Positions 15,972 to 23,861 are shown, counted from the first letter of the stretch. The stretch: 32,263 nucleotides of DNA from Azohydromonas lata NBRC 102462 (GCF_001571085.1 NZ_BCTC01000073.1:1-32263); one strand, 5' to 3'. Notes: generated by a model from the sequence alone, not told the origin. Numbers and translations are program-made.

Positions 15972-17501
15972 ATGATGAACAACCAATACAGCAGCCATGC
16001 TCCGAATACCATGCGTGCGCGGCGGGTAGGGGTCGACAGTTACCAGGAACCGGTGGTCTACATGCGCCGTGACTGTGCAGTGTGCCGCTCCGAGGGTTTC
16101 ACCGCGCAGGTGAGGGTCCAGTTGGCCCTTGGCGAGCGCCGCGTCGTAGCGACGCTCAACGTCGTCGATGGTGACTGGTTGTCCGAGGGCGATGCCGGGC
16201 TGTCCGAATCGGCCTGGGCCGCGCTGCAGCCGTTTGACGGAGCACCGCTGCTCGTGTCGCACGCGCCGACGCTGGATTCGCTCAGCCATGTGCGCGCGAA
16301 GGTCTACGGCCACCGCCTAGACGCCGCAGCCTTGCACGCTGTTATCGGCGATGTCGCGGCCGGCCGTTACTCCGATCTGCATCTGGCCGCGTTCATCACT
16401 GCCTGCGCCGGCGACCGCCTTGACTTCGGCGAGACGGTCGCATTGACCCGAGCCATGATCGACGTCGGCGAGCGGCTGGTCTGGGGCCGCGACACGGTGG
16501 TGGACAAGCACTGCGTCGGCGGCCTGCCCGGCAACCGCACAACGCTGCTGGTCGTGCCAATCGTCGCGGCGTGTGGGTTGGCAATGCCGAAGACCTCGTC
16601 GCGCGCGATCACGTCTCCCGCAGGAACCGCCGATACGATGGAGGTGCTGGCCCCGGTCGACCTCGACATCGCTGCGATGCGACGCACGGTCGAGCGAACC
16701 GGCGCCTGCATTACCTGGGGCGGATCGGTCCGCCTGAGCCCGGCCGACGACATCCTGATCCGCGTCGAGCGCCCGCTGGACCTGGACAGCGAAGGGCAGT
16801 TGGTCGCGTCGGTGCTGTCCAAGAAGGCCGCGGCGGGCTCGACGCACGTGCTGATCGACCTTCCGGTGGGACCGACAGCCAAGGTCCGCAGCGCCGAGGC
16901 TGCGCACGCACTTGGACGCCGCCTCGTGGACGTTGGCCGGTCCATCGGCCTGCACGTGGCCCTGCGTATCACCGACGGCCGGCAGCCTGTCGGACGCGGC
17001 ATCGGCCCCGCGCTGGAGGCGCGCGACGTGCTGGCCGTGCTGCGCCGGCAGGCCAACGCGCCGGAGGATCTGCGGCAGCGCGCGCTGCGGTTGGCCGGCG
17101 ACATCCTGGAACTGGGCCGCGCCGCGCCGCCGGGCGCCGGACTGAGCTTGGCCAGCGAGGTGCTCGCCGACGGGCGCGCTTGGGCAAAGTTCGAGGCCAT
17201 CTGCGATGCCCAGGGCGGGCTGCGCAGCGTGCCGCTCGCACCACACCAGCTGACTGTCGAGTCGGCGGCGGCGGGCCACATCACGGCCGTCGACAACCGG
17301 GTGCTGTCGCGGGCCGCCAAGCTCGCCGGTGCACCAAGAGCACCGGCCGCCGGCGTCGACGTCCATGTCCGCCTCGGCGAAGTCGTGCAGCGTGGTCAGC
17401 CGCTCTTCACGCTGCATGCACAGGCGCCGGGAGAGCTGGCGTACGCGCAGCAGTACGTGGCCTCCCGGCCACCCATTTTCCAGATCTCGGAGACCCCGTG
17501 A
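15972..17501 (+). CDS. AMP phosphorylase / archaeal-type thymidine phosphorylase family enzyme
   Basis: 509 residues. An extra N-terminal domain (~1-105) precedes the nucleoside phosphorylase fold, as in archaeal AMP phosphorylases and unlike E. coli DeoA (about 440 residues). The catalytic part has DKHCVGGLPGNRTT (from Asp178), with Cys where Ser is usual, then the phosphate-binding KTSSRAITSPAGTADTMEV (from Lys207). The PYNP C-terminal domain ends with HVRLGEVVQRGQPLFTLHA. In the archaeal family the reaction is NMP + phosphate giving base + ribose-1,5-bisphosphate, feeding type III RuBisCO. Neither RuBisCO nor the R15P isomerase is in this window. An ATG doublet lies at 15972/15975 and the ribosome site is weak. 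The stop overlaps the start of the PRPP-synthetase-like gene (GTGA), implying translational coupling. Thymidine or other nucleosides remain possible substrates. Confidence 0.9.
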   Translation: MMNNQYSSHAPNTMRARRVGVDSYQEPVVYMRRDCAVCRSEGFTAQVRVQLALGERRVVATLNVVDGDWLSEGDAGLSESAWAALQPFDGAPLLVSHAPTLDSLSHVRAKVYGHRLDAAALHAVIGDVAAGRYSDLHLAAFITACAGDRLDFGETVALTRAMIDVGERLVWGRDTVVDKHCVGGLPGNRTTLLVVPIVAACGLAMPKTSSRAITSPAGTADTMEVLAPVDLDIAAMRRTVERTGACITWGGSVRLSPADDILIRVERPLDLDSEGQLVASVLSKKAAAGSTHVLIDLPVGPTAKVRSAEAAHALGRRLVDVGRSIGLHVALRITDGRQPVGRGIGPALEARDVLAVLRRQANAPEDLRQRALRLAGDILELGRAAPPGAGLSLASEVLADGRAWAKFEAICDAQGGLRSVPLAPHQLTVESAAAGHITAVDNRVLSRAAKLAGAPRAPAAGVDVHVRLGEVVQRGQPLFTLHAQAPGELAYAQQYVASRPPIFQISETP

Positions 17502-18397
17502 GACCAATCGTCTTTCATCTGCCTGGCGGCGAGGGTTTCGCCGACCGGCTGGTGGACGCCCTGCAGGCCGAGCGCGCCGCCCTGGAACTGCACCGCTTCC
17601 CGGACGGCGAGTCACTGGTGCGCTTGGACGCTGACGTGACGGGCCGCAGCGTGATCCTGACCTGCAGCCTCGCGCAGCCAGACGAGAAGACGCTGCCACT
17701 GTTGTTCGCGGCCGATGCGGCACGCGACCTCGGGGCGACGAAGGTGCTGCTGGCAGCGCCCTACCTCGCCTACCTGCGGCAGGATCGACGTTTCCATGCC
17801 GGCGAGGCGGTGACTTCGCGCACCTACGCCGCCGTGCTGTCCACCGCGTTCGACGCCCTCGTGACGGCCGACCCCCACCTGCACCGCTACCACGCGCTGG
17901 ACGAGATCTACCGCATTCCCACGCGCGTGGTGCACGCGGCGCCGCTGATCGCCCGCTGGGTCGCGGCGCACGTCGAACGCCCGCTGCTGATCGGACCCGA
18001 TTCGGAGAGCGAGCAGTGGGTCGCCGAGGTCGCCACCGGTGCTGGCGCTCCCTGGACGGTGCTGCAGAAGGTCCGCCGCGGCGACCGCGACGTCGAGGTC
18101 AGCCTGCCGGACGTTTCGGCATGGCGGGATCGCCAGCCGGTGCTGGTCGACGACATCGTGTCGAGCGCGCGCACCTTGATCCAGGCCGTGGGCAGCGTGC
18201 GGCAGGTCGGGCTGCCGGCACCGCTATGCATTGCCGTGCACGCACTGTTCGCGCCGGGCGCCTACGAGGAACTGCTGGCCAGTGGGTCTGCCGGCGTACT
18301 TACCTGCAATACAGTTGAGCATGTATCCAATGCGATCAGTGTCGTCGAACCCATGGCGCGTGCACTGGAGGACCTGATGGAGGAATCTGAAACATGA
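17498..18397 (+). CDS. Ribose-phosphate pyrophosphokinase (PRPP synthetase)-like protein
   Basis: 299 residues from a GTG at 17498 that shares the bases GTGA with the stop of the previous gene; GGAG at 17489-17492 is the ribosome site. N-terminal LHRFPDGESLVRLDADVTGR matches the Prs opening. APYLAYLRQDRRFHAGEAVTSR is the ATP/ribose-phosphate region and resembles archaeal class III enzymes. LIGPDSESEQW and the QKVRRGDRDVEV flexible loop with its basic residues follow. The PRPP loop is VLVDDIVSSARTL where standard enzymes have DDxxDTGGT, a divergent version. The family makes PRPP from ribose-5-phosphate and ATP, releasing AMP. Pairing with an AMP phosphorylase suggests action on AMP or ribose phosphates, perhaps in an unusual direction. 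It overlaps the next gene by ATGA. A paralog distinct from housekeeping prs is likely. Confidence 0.88.
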   Translation: MRPIVFHLPGGEGFADRLVDALQAERAALELHRFPDGESLVRLDADVTGRSVILTCSLAQPDEKTLPLLFAADAARDLGATKVLLAAPYLAYLRQDRRFHAGEAVTSRTYAAVLSTAFDALVTADPHLHRYHALDEIYRIPTRVVHAAPLIARWVAAHVERPLLIGPDSESEQWVAEVATGAGAPWTVLQKVRRGDRDVEVSLPDVSAWRDRQPVLVDDIVSSARTLIQAVGSVRQVGLPAPLCIAVHALFAPGAYEELLASGSAGVLTCNTVEHVSNAISVVEPMARALEDLMEESET

Positions 18398-19563
18398 GCA
18401 ACGGTCGATCTTCCGTTGTCTGGCGACTGTGGCTGCTCACAGCGCAGGTGATCGCGGTTTCGGCCGGACTGCTGATTGCCTGGAAGGCCTTCGGACCCGC
18501 CGAGCCCGTCGCACCCGTGCACAACGATGTCGTCACGCTGCGCGAGGCGCCCGCCGCCGGCGGCTCGGCCTCGGCGCCGGGCGCGAAGGCCGTCGCGACG
18601 CGGCTTGAGGCCGGCTTCCGCGCCGCGGCCAGCAAGGCGTCGGCATCGGTCGTCAATATCTACACGCGCAAGGCACCGCCGCGACGGCTGCCTGGCTGGC
18701 AGCGGCCCTACAGCGGCTCCGACGAAGAGGCTGCGCAGGGGCAGTCCAGCCTGGGGTCGGGCGTGATCGTCGCAGCCCAGGGCTTCATCCTCACCAACAA
18801 CCATGTCATCGAAGGCGCCGACGAGATCGCGGTGATGCTGCCCGGCGGCACGGTGGCCGAGGCGCGCGTGGTTGGCACCGATCCGGAGACTGATCTCGCG
18901 GTGCTGCGGGTCGAGGCCAAGGGATTGCAACCCATCACCTTCGCTGACCCGGCCTCGGTGCAGGTTGGAGACATCGTGCTGGCCGTCGGTGATCCGTTTG
19001 GCGTCGGCCAGACGGTGACGCAGGGCATCGTCAGTGCCACCGGTCGCAACCGGCTGGGTATCAACACCTTCGAGAACTTCATCCAGACTGACGCAGCGAT
19101 CAACCCCGGCAACTCGGGCGGCGCACTGGTCGACACCTCAGGACACCTCGTTGGCATCAACACGGCAATCTACTCGCGCAGCGGCGGATCGCAGGGCATC
19201 GGCTTCGCGATTCCGGTGAGCCTGGCGCGTCAGGTGATGGAGCAGATCATCGCCACCGGCAAAGTCAGCCGCGGCTGGCTCGGCGTGAGTGCCCGCGACG
19301 TCATTCATGAATCCACCGGCGCCGCAGCCGGTGCAGCCGTCATGGGCGTGCAGCGCGGCGGCCCGGCCGATCGCGCCGGGCTGCGCGCCGGTGACACCGT
19401 CGTTGCGATCAACGACAAGGAGATCGGTGACACCGCCGCGCTGATCACCGAGACGGCGGCACTGAGCCCCGGCACGAAAGCGCAGTTCAAGGTGCTGCGC
19501 GGCCGCGATGTCCTGTCGCTGGCGGTCGAGCTGGGACAGCGCCCCGGTGCGCTCAAGCGGTGA
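18394..19563 (+). CDS. Membrane-anchored trypsin-like serine protease (DegS/HtrA type)
   Basis: 389 residues from the ATG at 18394, overlapping the previous stop by ATGA, with GGAGG at 18379-18383. An N-terminal hydrophobic helix (LWLLTAQVIAVSAGLLIAW, residues ~12-30) should anchor it in the inner membrane with the rest in the periplasm. The catalytic triad is intact: His137 in TNNHVIEG, Asp167 in ETDLAVL, Ser241 in NPGNSGGAL. One PDZ domain follows (~residues 290-380: RGWLGVSARDV, GGPADRAGLRAGDTVVAIND). A single PDZ and an anchor are the DegS layout, whereas DegP has two PDZ domains and is soluble. DegS-type proteases cut anti-sigma factors or misfolded envelope proteins. Location in this operon suggests a stress-response role beside LemA, TPM proteins and FtsH. 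No substrate can be named from sequence. Confidence 0.92.
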   Translation: MSNGRSSVVWRLWLLTAQVIAVSAGLLIAWKAFGPAEPVAPVHNDVVTLREAPAAGGSASAPGAKAVATRLEAGFRAAASKASASVVNIYTRKAPPRRLPGWQRPYSGSDEEAAQGQSSLGSGVIVAAQGFILTNNHVIEGADEIAVMLPGGTVAEARVVGTDPETDLAVLRVEAKGLQPITFADPASVQVGDIVLAVGDPFGVGQTVTQGIVSATGRNRLGINTFENFIQTDAAINPGNSGGALVDTSGHLVGINTAIYSRSGGSQGIGFAIPVSLARQVMEQIIATGKVSRGWLGVSARDVIHESTGAAAGAAVMGVQRGGPADRAGLRAGDTVVAINDKEIGDTAALITETAALSPGTKAQFKVLRGRDVLSLAVELGQRPGALKR

Positions 19564-19575
19564 AGCGGACACAGC

Positions 19576-20106
19576 ATGCTGCGCGGCGCATTCGATTCCA
19601 GGTTGATGCGCATGCTGCTGCAGCGAGCTGACAGCAGGGCATTCCCCATCTGGGTCGGCGGGGGCACGGTCGCGGTATGGAGCCGCCCAGGCGCGGCGCT
19701 CGGCGCCGGACTGCTGTACTTGGCGTTTCACCACCGCGGATGGGCACGGCTGTTTGCCGCCTACCCCGGCGTTGTGCGTTCATCCGCCTGGGCCGACGCG
19801 ACCCGCTGGCTGGCCGCATACGGCATGTGGGCAGTGTTCATCATCGCCGCCACACCGCTGCCGCTGACATCTGCCCTGACGTTTGCCGCGATTTCACGCC
19901 TGCCGATCGCTGAGGTGGTGCTCGCGTTGTGGTTTGGCAAATTCGCGAAGTACCTCGTGTACGCTTGGCTGGCCTCTGAGTTTCCCGCGCGTGCGCTTCA
20001 GAGCGGCCAGTGCCACATCGAGGTGCTGCGAGCTATCCTGGCTCGAGCCGTGGCGGGCGCGTGCCTGCCCCGCAACAAAGCCACGCCGGCCGGGGACAGG
20101 CAGTGA
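19576..20106 (+). CDS. Small membrane protein, probably VTT/DedA-like
   Basis: 176 residues from the ATG at 19576, 12 bp after the protease stop; the ribosome site is weak. Hydrophobic segments occur at ~45-55 (ALGAGLLYLAF), ~91-108 and ~112-135. The stretch YGMWAVFIIAATPLPLTSALTFAAISRLPIAEVVLALWFGKFAKYL has the amphipathic re-entrant pattern with a Pro pair seen in SNARE-associated/VTT (DedA, YqaA) proteins, which move or scramble lipids across the membrane. The family is usually about 190-220 residues, so this copy is short, and the match is by eye only. Downstream the frame ends in a basic tail (LPRNKATPAGDRQ). It is the last gene of the long plus-strand run that begins at 8784. Confidence 0.6.
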   Translation: MLRGAFDSRLMRMLLQRADSRAFPIWVGGGTVAVWSRPGAALGAGLLYLAFHHRGWARLFAAYPGVVRSSAWADATRWLAAYGMWAVFIIAATPLPLTSALTFAAISRLPIAEVVLALWFGKFAKYLVYAWLASEFPARALQSGQCHIEVLRAILARAVAGACLPRNKATPAGDRQ

Positions 20107-20610
20107 CGGTGCAGCGCAATCCCCGGCTGCTGCCAACCGGTACCGTGGTTCCGGCGCATACCATGCCGATGCTCGAAGGCACTTGCCGCACGTTCGCGCC
20201 GGCACTGTTGCTCTGCGAGCCGCTGTCGCAGCGTACCTCGGTCGAGCCAATGCAACAGGCACCATCGCCGGGCGGTCTCAGGCGCTCGGCCTCCAAGTTG
20301 AAGCGTGCCGTATCCCAAATTGCACGGGCTGAGCCCAGCAGCGACTGTGCACGGCCGCTGGCTCAGGACGCCCGCTTGTTCAAGGGCGCGATCGTTCTCG
20401 ACGCCCGCCGCCAGGTAAGCAGGCTGCGGTCCATTGGGCAAAAAGCCCTCGCGATAGCCATGCCGGGCTCGTATAGCCCATCCAGCGTGCTGATTGGGCG
20501 CGCTGCAGGCGCCACTGGGCCGTCGTTCCCTGGTCGTTGCTTTCGCCACCGCGGCCACGTTTGCCATCGCCCGGCCGCGTGATTCGCGCTGAACCGGGCC
20601 GTGTCAACAG
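20107..20610. other. Gap without a supported gene
   Basis: About 500 bp between the VTT-like gene and the GAPDH gene. Open frames of 150-190 codons exist on both strands, but they have no ribosome site, no recognisable family and poor amino-acid patterns (scattered Cys, His and Arg), so I treat them as non-coding or as relics. A short hairpin GGGC-AAAAA-GCCC occurs near 20436-20448. The promoter of the GAPDH gene should be in this gap, but no convincing -35/-10 pair stands out. Confidence 0.4.
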
Positions 20611-20621
20611 AGGAGATGGAC

Positions 20622-21665
20622 ATGATCAAAGTTGCCATCAACGGCTACGGTGTCATCGGCAAGCGCGTCGCTGATGCGGTGTGTCTGCAGGACGACATGG
20701 TGCTCTCCGGCTTGGCTGACGTCGTAAGCGACTACCGGTTGCAGATCGCAGCGCGACGAGGCCTGCCCGTGTACGCAGCGACTGCGCAGGCCGAAGGACC
20801 CATGCGCGCGGCCGGTATTCCGGTCGAGGGCGGTCTCGCTGAGTTGCTTGCGAGGTCCAATGTCGTCGTCGACTGCACTCCCAAGCAGGTGGCCGCGGTC
20901 AACAAGGGCTTGTACGATTCGTCCGGCGTCAAATCAGTGTTCCACGGTGGCGAGTCGCACGCACTGACCGGTCACTCGTTTGTCGCGCAGGCGAACTTTG
21001 CGTCTGCCCTGGGGCGTTCATCGACACGCGTCGTGTCGTGCAACACGACTTCGATCGTGCGAACACTGGGCGCACTGAAGACAGCTGGCCTGCTGAGACG
21101 CGCACGCGGCACGCTGATCCGACGGGCGTCCGACCCCTGGGAGGCACACGCAGATGGCATCGTCAACACCGTGGTTCCGGAGAAAGCCATTCCGAGCCAC
21201 CAAGGCCCTGACGCCCGCACCGTGATCCCCGACCTGGATGTGGTGACGATCGCAGTGAAGGCCGCACACAACTCAAGCCATCTGCATACATGGTGGATCG
21301 AGATGACGCGGTCGGCCACGCGTGACGAGGTACTCGCCGCTTTCCGGGCGGCTCCGCGGATCGCTTTCGTGCGTTCCTCAGACGGCATCGTGGCGCTGAA
21401 CAGCACGGTCGAGATGATGGCCGATCTTGGCCGCCCGCGTGGCGACATGTGGGAAGTGGCCCTTTGGGAAGACGTGCTGGCCGTCGATGGCGAGCAGGCC
21501 TACTACACCTACCAGGTCTTCAACCAAGCGATCGTCATTCCGGAGACAATCGATGCAATCCGGGCTCTCACAGGAATCGAGCCGGACGCGGCGCGGTCCA
21601 TTGCGAAGACCGATGCATCGCTTGGCGTGCAGCGTGATTTCCTCCGCAAGCTCGATGACCAGTAG
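20622..21665 (+). CDS. Type II (archaeal-type) glyceraldehyde-3-phosphate dehydrogenase
   Basis: 347 residues from the ATG at 20622, with AGGAG at 20611-20615; the frame also has a GTG at 20601. The Rossmann motif VAINGYGVIGKRVADAV begins at residue 3. The catalytic Cys140 is in SCNTTSIVRTLG, and the following HNSSHLHTWW and LWEDVLAVDGEQAYYTYQVFNQAIVIPETIDAIRA segments are typical of the archaeal/type II group (as in TIGR01546) rather than the GapA type, whose motif is SCTTNCLAP. It oxidises glyceraldehyde-3-phosphate to 1,3-bisphosphoglycerate with NAD(P)+ in the cytoplasm, reversibly. It stands alone after a 500-bp gap with its own good ribosome site, and a hairpin sits at its stop. It would use the triose phosphate produced by a phosphoketolase. 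A bacterium would normally also have a classical gapA elsewhere. Confidence 0.9.
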   Translation: MIKVAINGYGVIGKRVADAVCLQDDMVLSGLADVVSDYRLQIAARRGLPVYAATAQAEGPMRAAGIPVEGGLAELLARSNVVVDCTPKQVAAVNKGLYDSSGVKSVFHGGESHALTGHSFVAQANFASALGRSSTRVVSCNTTSIVRTLGALKTAGLLRRARGTLIRRASDPWEAHADGIVNTVVPEKAIPSHQGPDARTVIPDLDVVTIAVKAAHNSSHLHTWWIEMTRSATRDEVLAAFRAAPRIAFVRSSDGIVALNSTVEMMADLGRPRGDMWEVALWEDVLAVDGEQAYYTYQVFNQAIVIPETIDAIRALTGIEPDAARSIAKTDASLGVQRDFLRKLDDQ

Positions 21666-21682
21666 CGCGGCAAGCCGCGCTT
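21665..21682 (+). terminator. Possible terminator hairpin after GAPDH
   Basis: GCGCGG-CAAG-CCGCGC forms a 6-bp all-GC stem with a 4-base loop that starts on the last base of the stop codon and is followed by only TT. There is no U-run, so intrinsic termination would be weak; it may instead protect the RNA 3' end. Confidence 0.35.
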
Positions 21683-22154
21683 CGGCCCTGGGCAGTCCTA
21701 CCTGGGGATCGACGCCCAAGGCACGGGCTACGTCGCTGGCATCCTGTACGGATGGGTCTGGCCCCGAACCAGCTTGCGGCTGATCCGCCATCCTGTATGC
21801 CGGCAGGGGCGGCTTCGCCTTGCCTGGTGCCCCGTGTGCGCCGCGGTCGTCTTGCCTTCCATCCGCACGCGCTTTTGATGTGCGCTGTCCGCCTCCATCA
21901 GGCTCCTTCCACCGTCTGCGCAACAGTTTCGTTTCGACAGCCCACGGGTGCAGACCGCGTTGGATAGCGCTACTTCTTCATTGCAACGCTGCGTGAACAT
22001 CGGCCAGTCCCTTTACCACGCTCCCGGTACCCGAGCCGAGCACTTGCCCTGGACCAAGCCCAAGCGCTGATGGCGTGAAGCGTATCGGACCGGGCAAGTT
22101 GCCGGTGGGCGCAGTAGTGTCGAATGAGGCCGGCATGGGGACGGCGGGCGCGGG
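21666..22154. other. Gap between convergent genes, with a possible P-type ATPase relic
   Basis: About 490 bp between the ends of the GAPDH (plus) and glucan phosphorylase (minus) genes. On the minus strand, bases ~21748-21670 read as DASDVARALGVDPQVGLPRA and then EARLAAL. This resembles the N-terminal cation-ATPase domain, whose pattern is a helix, then LGVD, then GLs-x-x-Ea-x-x-Rl. The match is short, starts without a proper N-terminus and breaks at the GAPDH end, so it would be a relic of a Ca/Mg-type P-type ATPase gene. Nothing else was recognised in the gap. Confidence 0.35.
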
Positions 22155-23861
22155 TCAACGCAAATAGGCCTCAACTGCATACTGCCGCATCATCCGATGA
22201 CTATTGAAGAACGATGCGTTGTGCGTGATTGCCCCTTTCATGACAGCCGTCCAGCCGGCCGCATCGTCGTAATAGAGCGGCAGAACCTGCTGCTCAAGCT
22301 TCAGGTACAACGACGCCGCGTCGTGCCCGTCGCCGTCGCCGGTGGCGGCCTCGCTCCCCACTGCCCAGCCGGTCACGCCCTCGATCCAGCCTTCGAGCCA
22401 CCACCCATCCAGCACGCTCAAATTCGGTACACCATTGAGGGCTGCTTTCATGCCGCTTGTTCCGGAGGCTTCGAGTGGACGCAATGGGGTGTTGACCCAG
22501 ACGTCGACACCCGAGACAAGCAGCCGCGCCGTTGCCATGTCGTAGTCCGCAAGGAAGTGCACAGGAACGGCACCCGCGAGATCACCCGCCCAGCCATGCA
22601 GGCGCTCGATGAGCTGTTTGCCGCTCATATCGCGCGGATGTGCCTTGCCGGCAAGCACGATCTGGAACGGATGCCGTTGCGCGATGGCCCTCAGACGCTC
22701 CAGGTTGGAAAACAGCAAGTCGGCACGCTTGTACGCCGTCATGCGCCTGGCAAAACCAAGCATCGGTAGCGCGGGGTCGAGCGACGGGCCACCGAGGCCG
22801 CCAATATGTTTGAGGAGCCTGCTCTTTGCCTCGGCGTGCGCCTGGCGAATCTCATCGTCCGGGATGCGATCGGCCCTTACGAGCAACTCCGGTTCATGGC
22901 ACCAACGTGGTAAGTGCCTATCGTAGAGCTGGCGCAGGCTGTCGCATGCCCACGTCCACGGGTGCACTCCATTGGTGATGGCGTGCACTTGATAACCAGG
23001 GAACATCTTGCGCGAGACTTCAGCGTGACGCCGGGCGACGCCGTTCACGTACTCGCTGAGGTTGAGCGCGAGACGGGTCATGTTCAGCCGCTCTGTTCCA
23101 GCGAGCTCGCGCAACGTCGCGCCATCGACGAGAGCGCCAAGCAAACGGTCGGCAAGCTCGTAGGAAAACTGGTCGTGCCCCGCTTCAATGGGGGTGTGGG
23201 TAGTGAAAATGCAGTGCTCGCGAACGCCGGCGACGTCATAGCGCAATGCCGGATTTCCCGCCTCCTCAGGCGAGTGCGCCAAGCGCCGCAAGAGCTCCAG
23301 TGTGAGCAGTGCGGCATGGCCCTCGTTGAGGTGGTACTTTCGAATGTTGAATCCCAGCGCGCCAAGCATGCGCACGCCACCGATGCCGAGCACCATTTCC
23401 TGCTTCAGGCGGTAGGTGTCGTCGCCACCGTAAAGGTAATGGGCAAGATCGCGATCTTCGCGGTGATTTTCGGGGACATCGGTATCCAGCAGCAGCACCG
23501 GAACTTGCCCGCCGCGATGGCCTTCAACCGTGTATAGCCAAGCGCCCACCCAGACTTCCCGCTCACCAATCTGCACTGCAACTTTCGCTCCCAGGCGTTT
23601 TGCCCATAGCTCCGGCTGCCACACGTTCGGTTGCTCGACCTGACGTCCGTCGAGGATCTCTTGGCGGAAGTATCCAGCCCGGCTTATCAGCGTGACGCCG
23701 ACCATCGGCAAGTCAAGATCGGCGGCACTGCGCATCGTGTCGCCAGCCAGTACGCCGAGGCCGCCGCTGTAGGTCGGGATCGCGCTTCCCAGCGCAATCT
23801 CCATGGAGAAGTAGGCAATTCGCGATGCGCGGATGTTGAACTCTTCAAGCGAATAGGTCAC
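22155..23861 (-). CDS. glgP: Alpha-glucan phosphorylase (short form, GT35)
   Basis: 568 residues from a GTG at 23861, chosen because GAGGAG lies about 6 nt upstream and the product then starts VTYSLEEFNIRASRIAYFSMEIALG; an in-frame ATG at 23975 would overlap the upstream gene. Family marks include YFSMEIALGSAIPTYSGGLGVLAGD, KYHLNEGHAALL, THTPIEAGHD, AITNGVHPWTW and the PLP-binding EASGTSGMKAALNG with Lys472. GFARRMTAYKRADLLF is the phosphate/glucan region. Enzymes of this shorter class (without the DUF3417 extension) release glucose-1-phosphate from glycogen or maltodextrin using inorganic phosphate. Length fits the TIGR02094-like group. It is the last gene of the minus-strand run led by the phosphoketolase-like gene, separated from the outer-membrane gene by about 100 bp. 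A sugar-phosphate supply for the phosphoketolase is a sensible reading. Confidence 0.93.
   Translation of the reverse strand: MTYSLEEFNIRASRIAYFSMEIALGSAIPTYSGGLGVLAGDTMRSAADLDLPMVGVTLISRAGYFRQEILDGRQVEQPNVWQPELWAKRLGAKVAVQIGEREVWVGAWLYTVEGHRGGQVPVLLLDTDVPENHREDRDLAHYLYGGDDTYRLKQEMVLGIGGVRMLGALGFNIRKYHLNEGHAALLTLELLRRLAHSPEEAGNPALRYDVAGVREHCIFTTHTPIEAGHDQFSYELADRLLGALVDGATLRELAGTERLNMTRLALNLSEYVNGVARRHAEVSRKMFPGYQVHAITNGVHPWTWACDSLRQLYDRHLPRWCHEPELLVRADRIPDDEIRQAHAEAKSRLLKHIGGLGGPSLDPALPMLGFARRMTAYKRADLLFSNLERLRAIAQRHPFQIVLAGKAHPRDMSGKQLIERLHGWAGDLAGAVPVHFLADYDMATARLLVSGVDVWVNTPLRPLEASGTSGMKAALNGVPNLSVLDGWWLEGWIEGVTGWAVGSEAATGDGDGHDAASLYLKLEQQVLPLYYDDAAGWTAVMKGAITHNASFFNSHRMMRQYAVEAYLR

Noticed and set aside
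16317-17723. Long minus-strand open frame (468 codons) opposite the AMP-phosphorylase gene
   Set aside because: It is a GC-rich shadow of a clearly conserved gene; its product is Arg/Ala/Gly-rich with no family pattern and no ribosome site.
20010-20582. Open frames of about 190 codons on both strands before GAPDH
   Set aside because: They overlap each other, have no ribosome site or family resemblance, and one overlaps the VTT-like gene; treated as non-coding.
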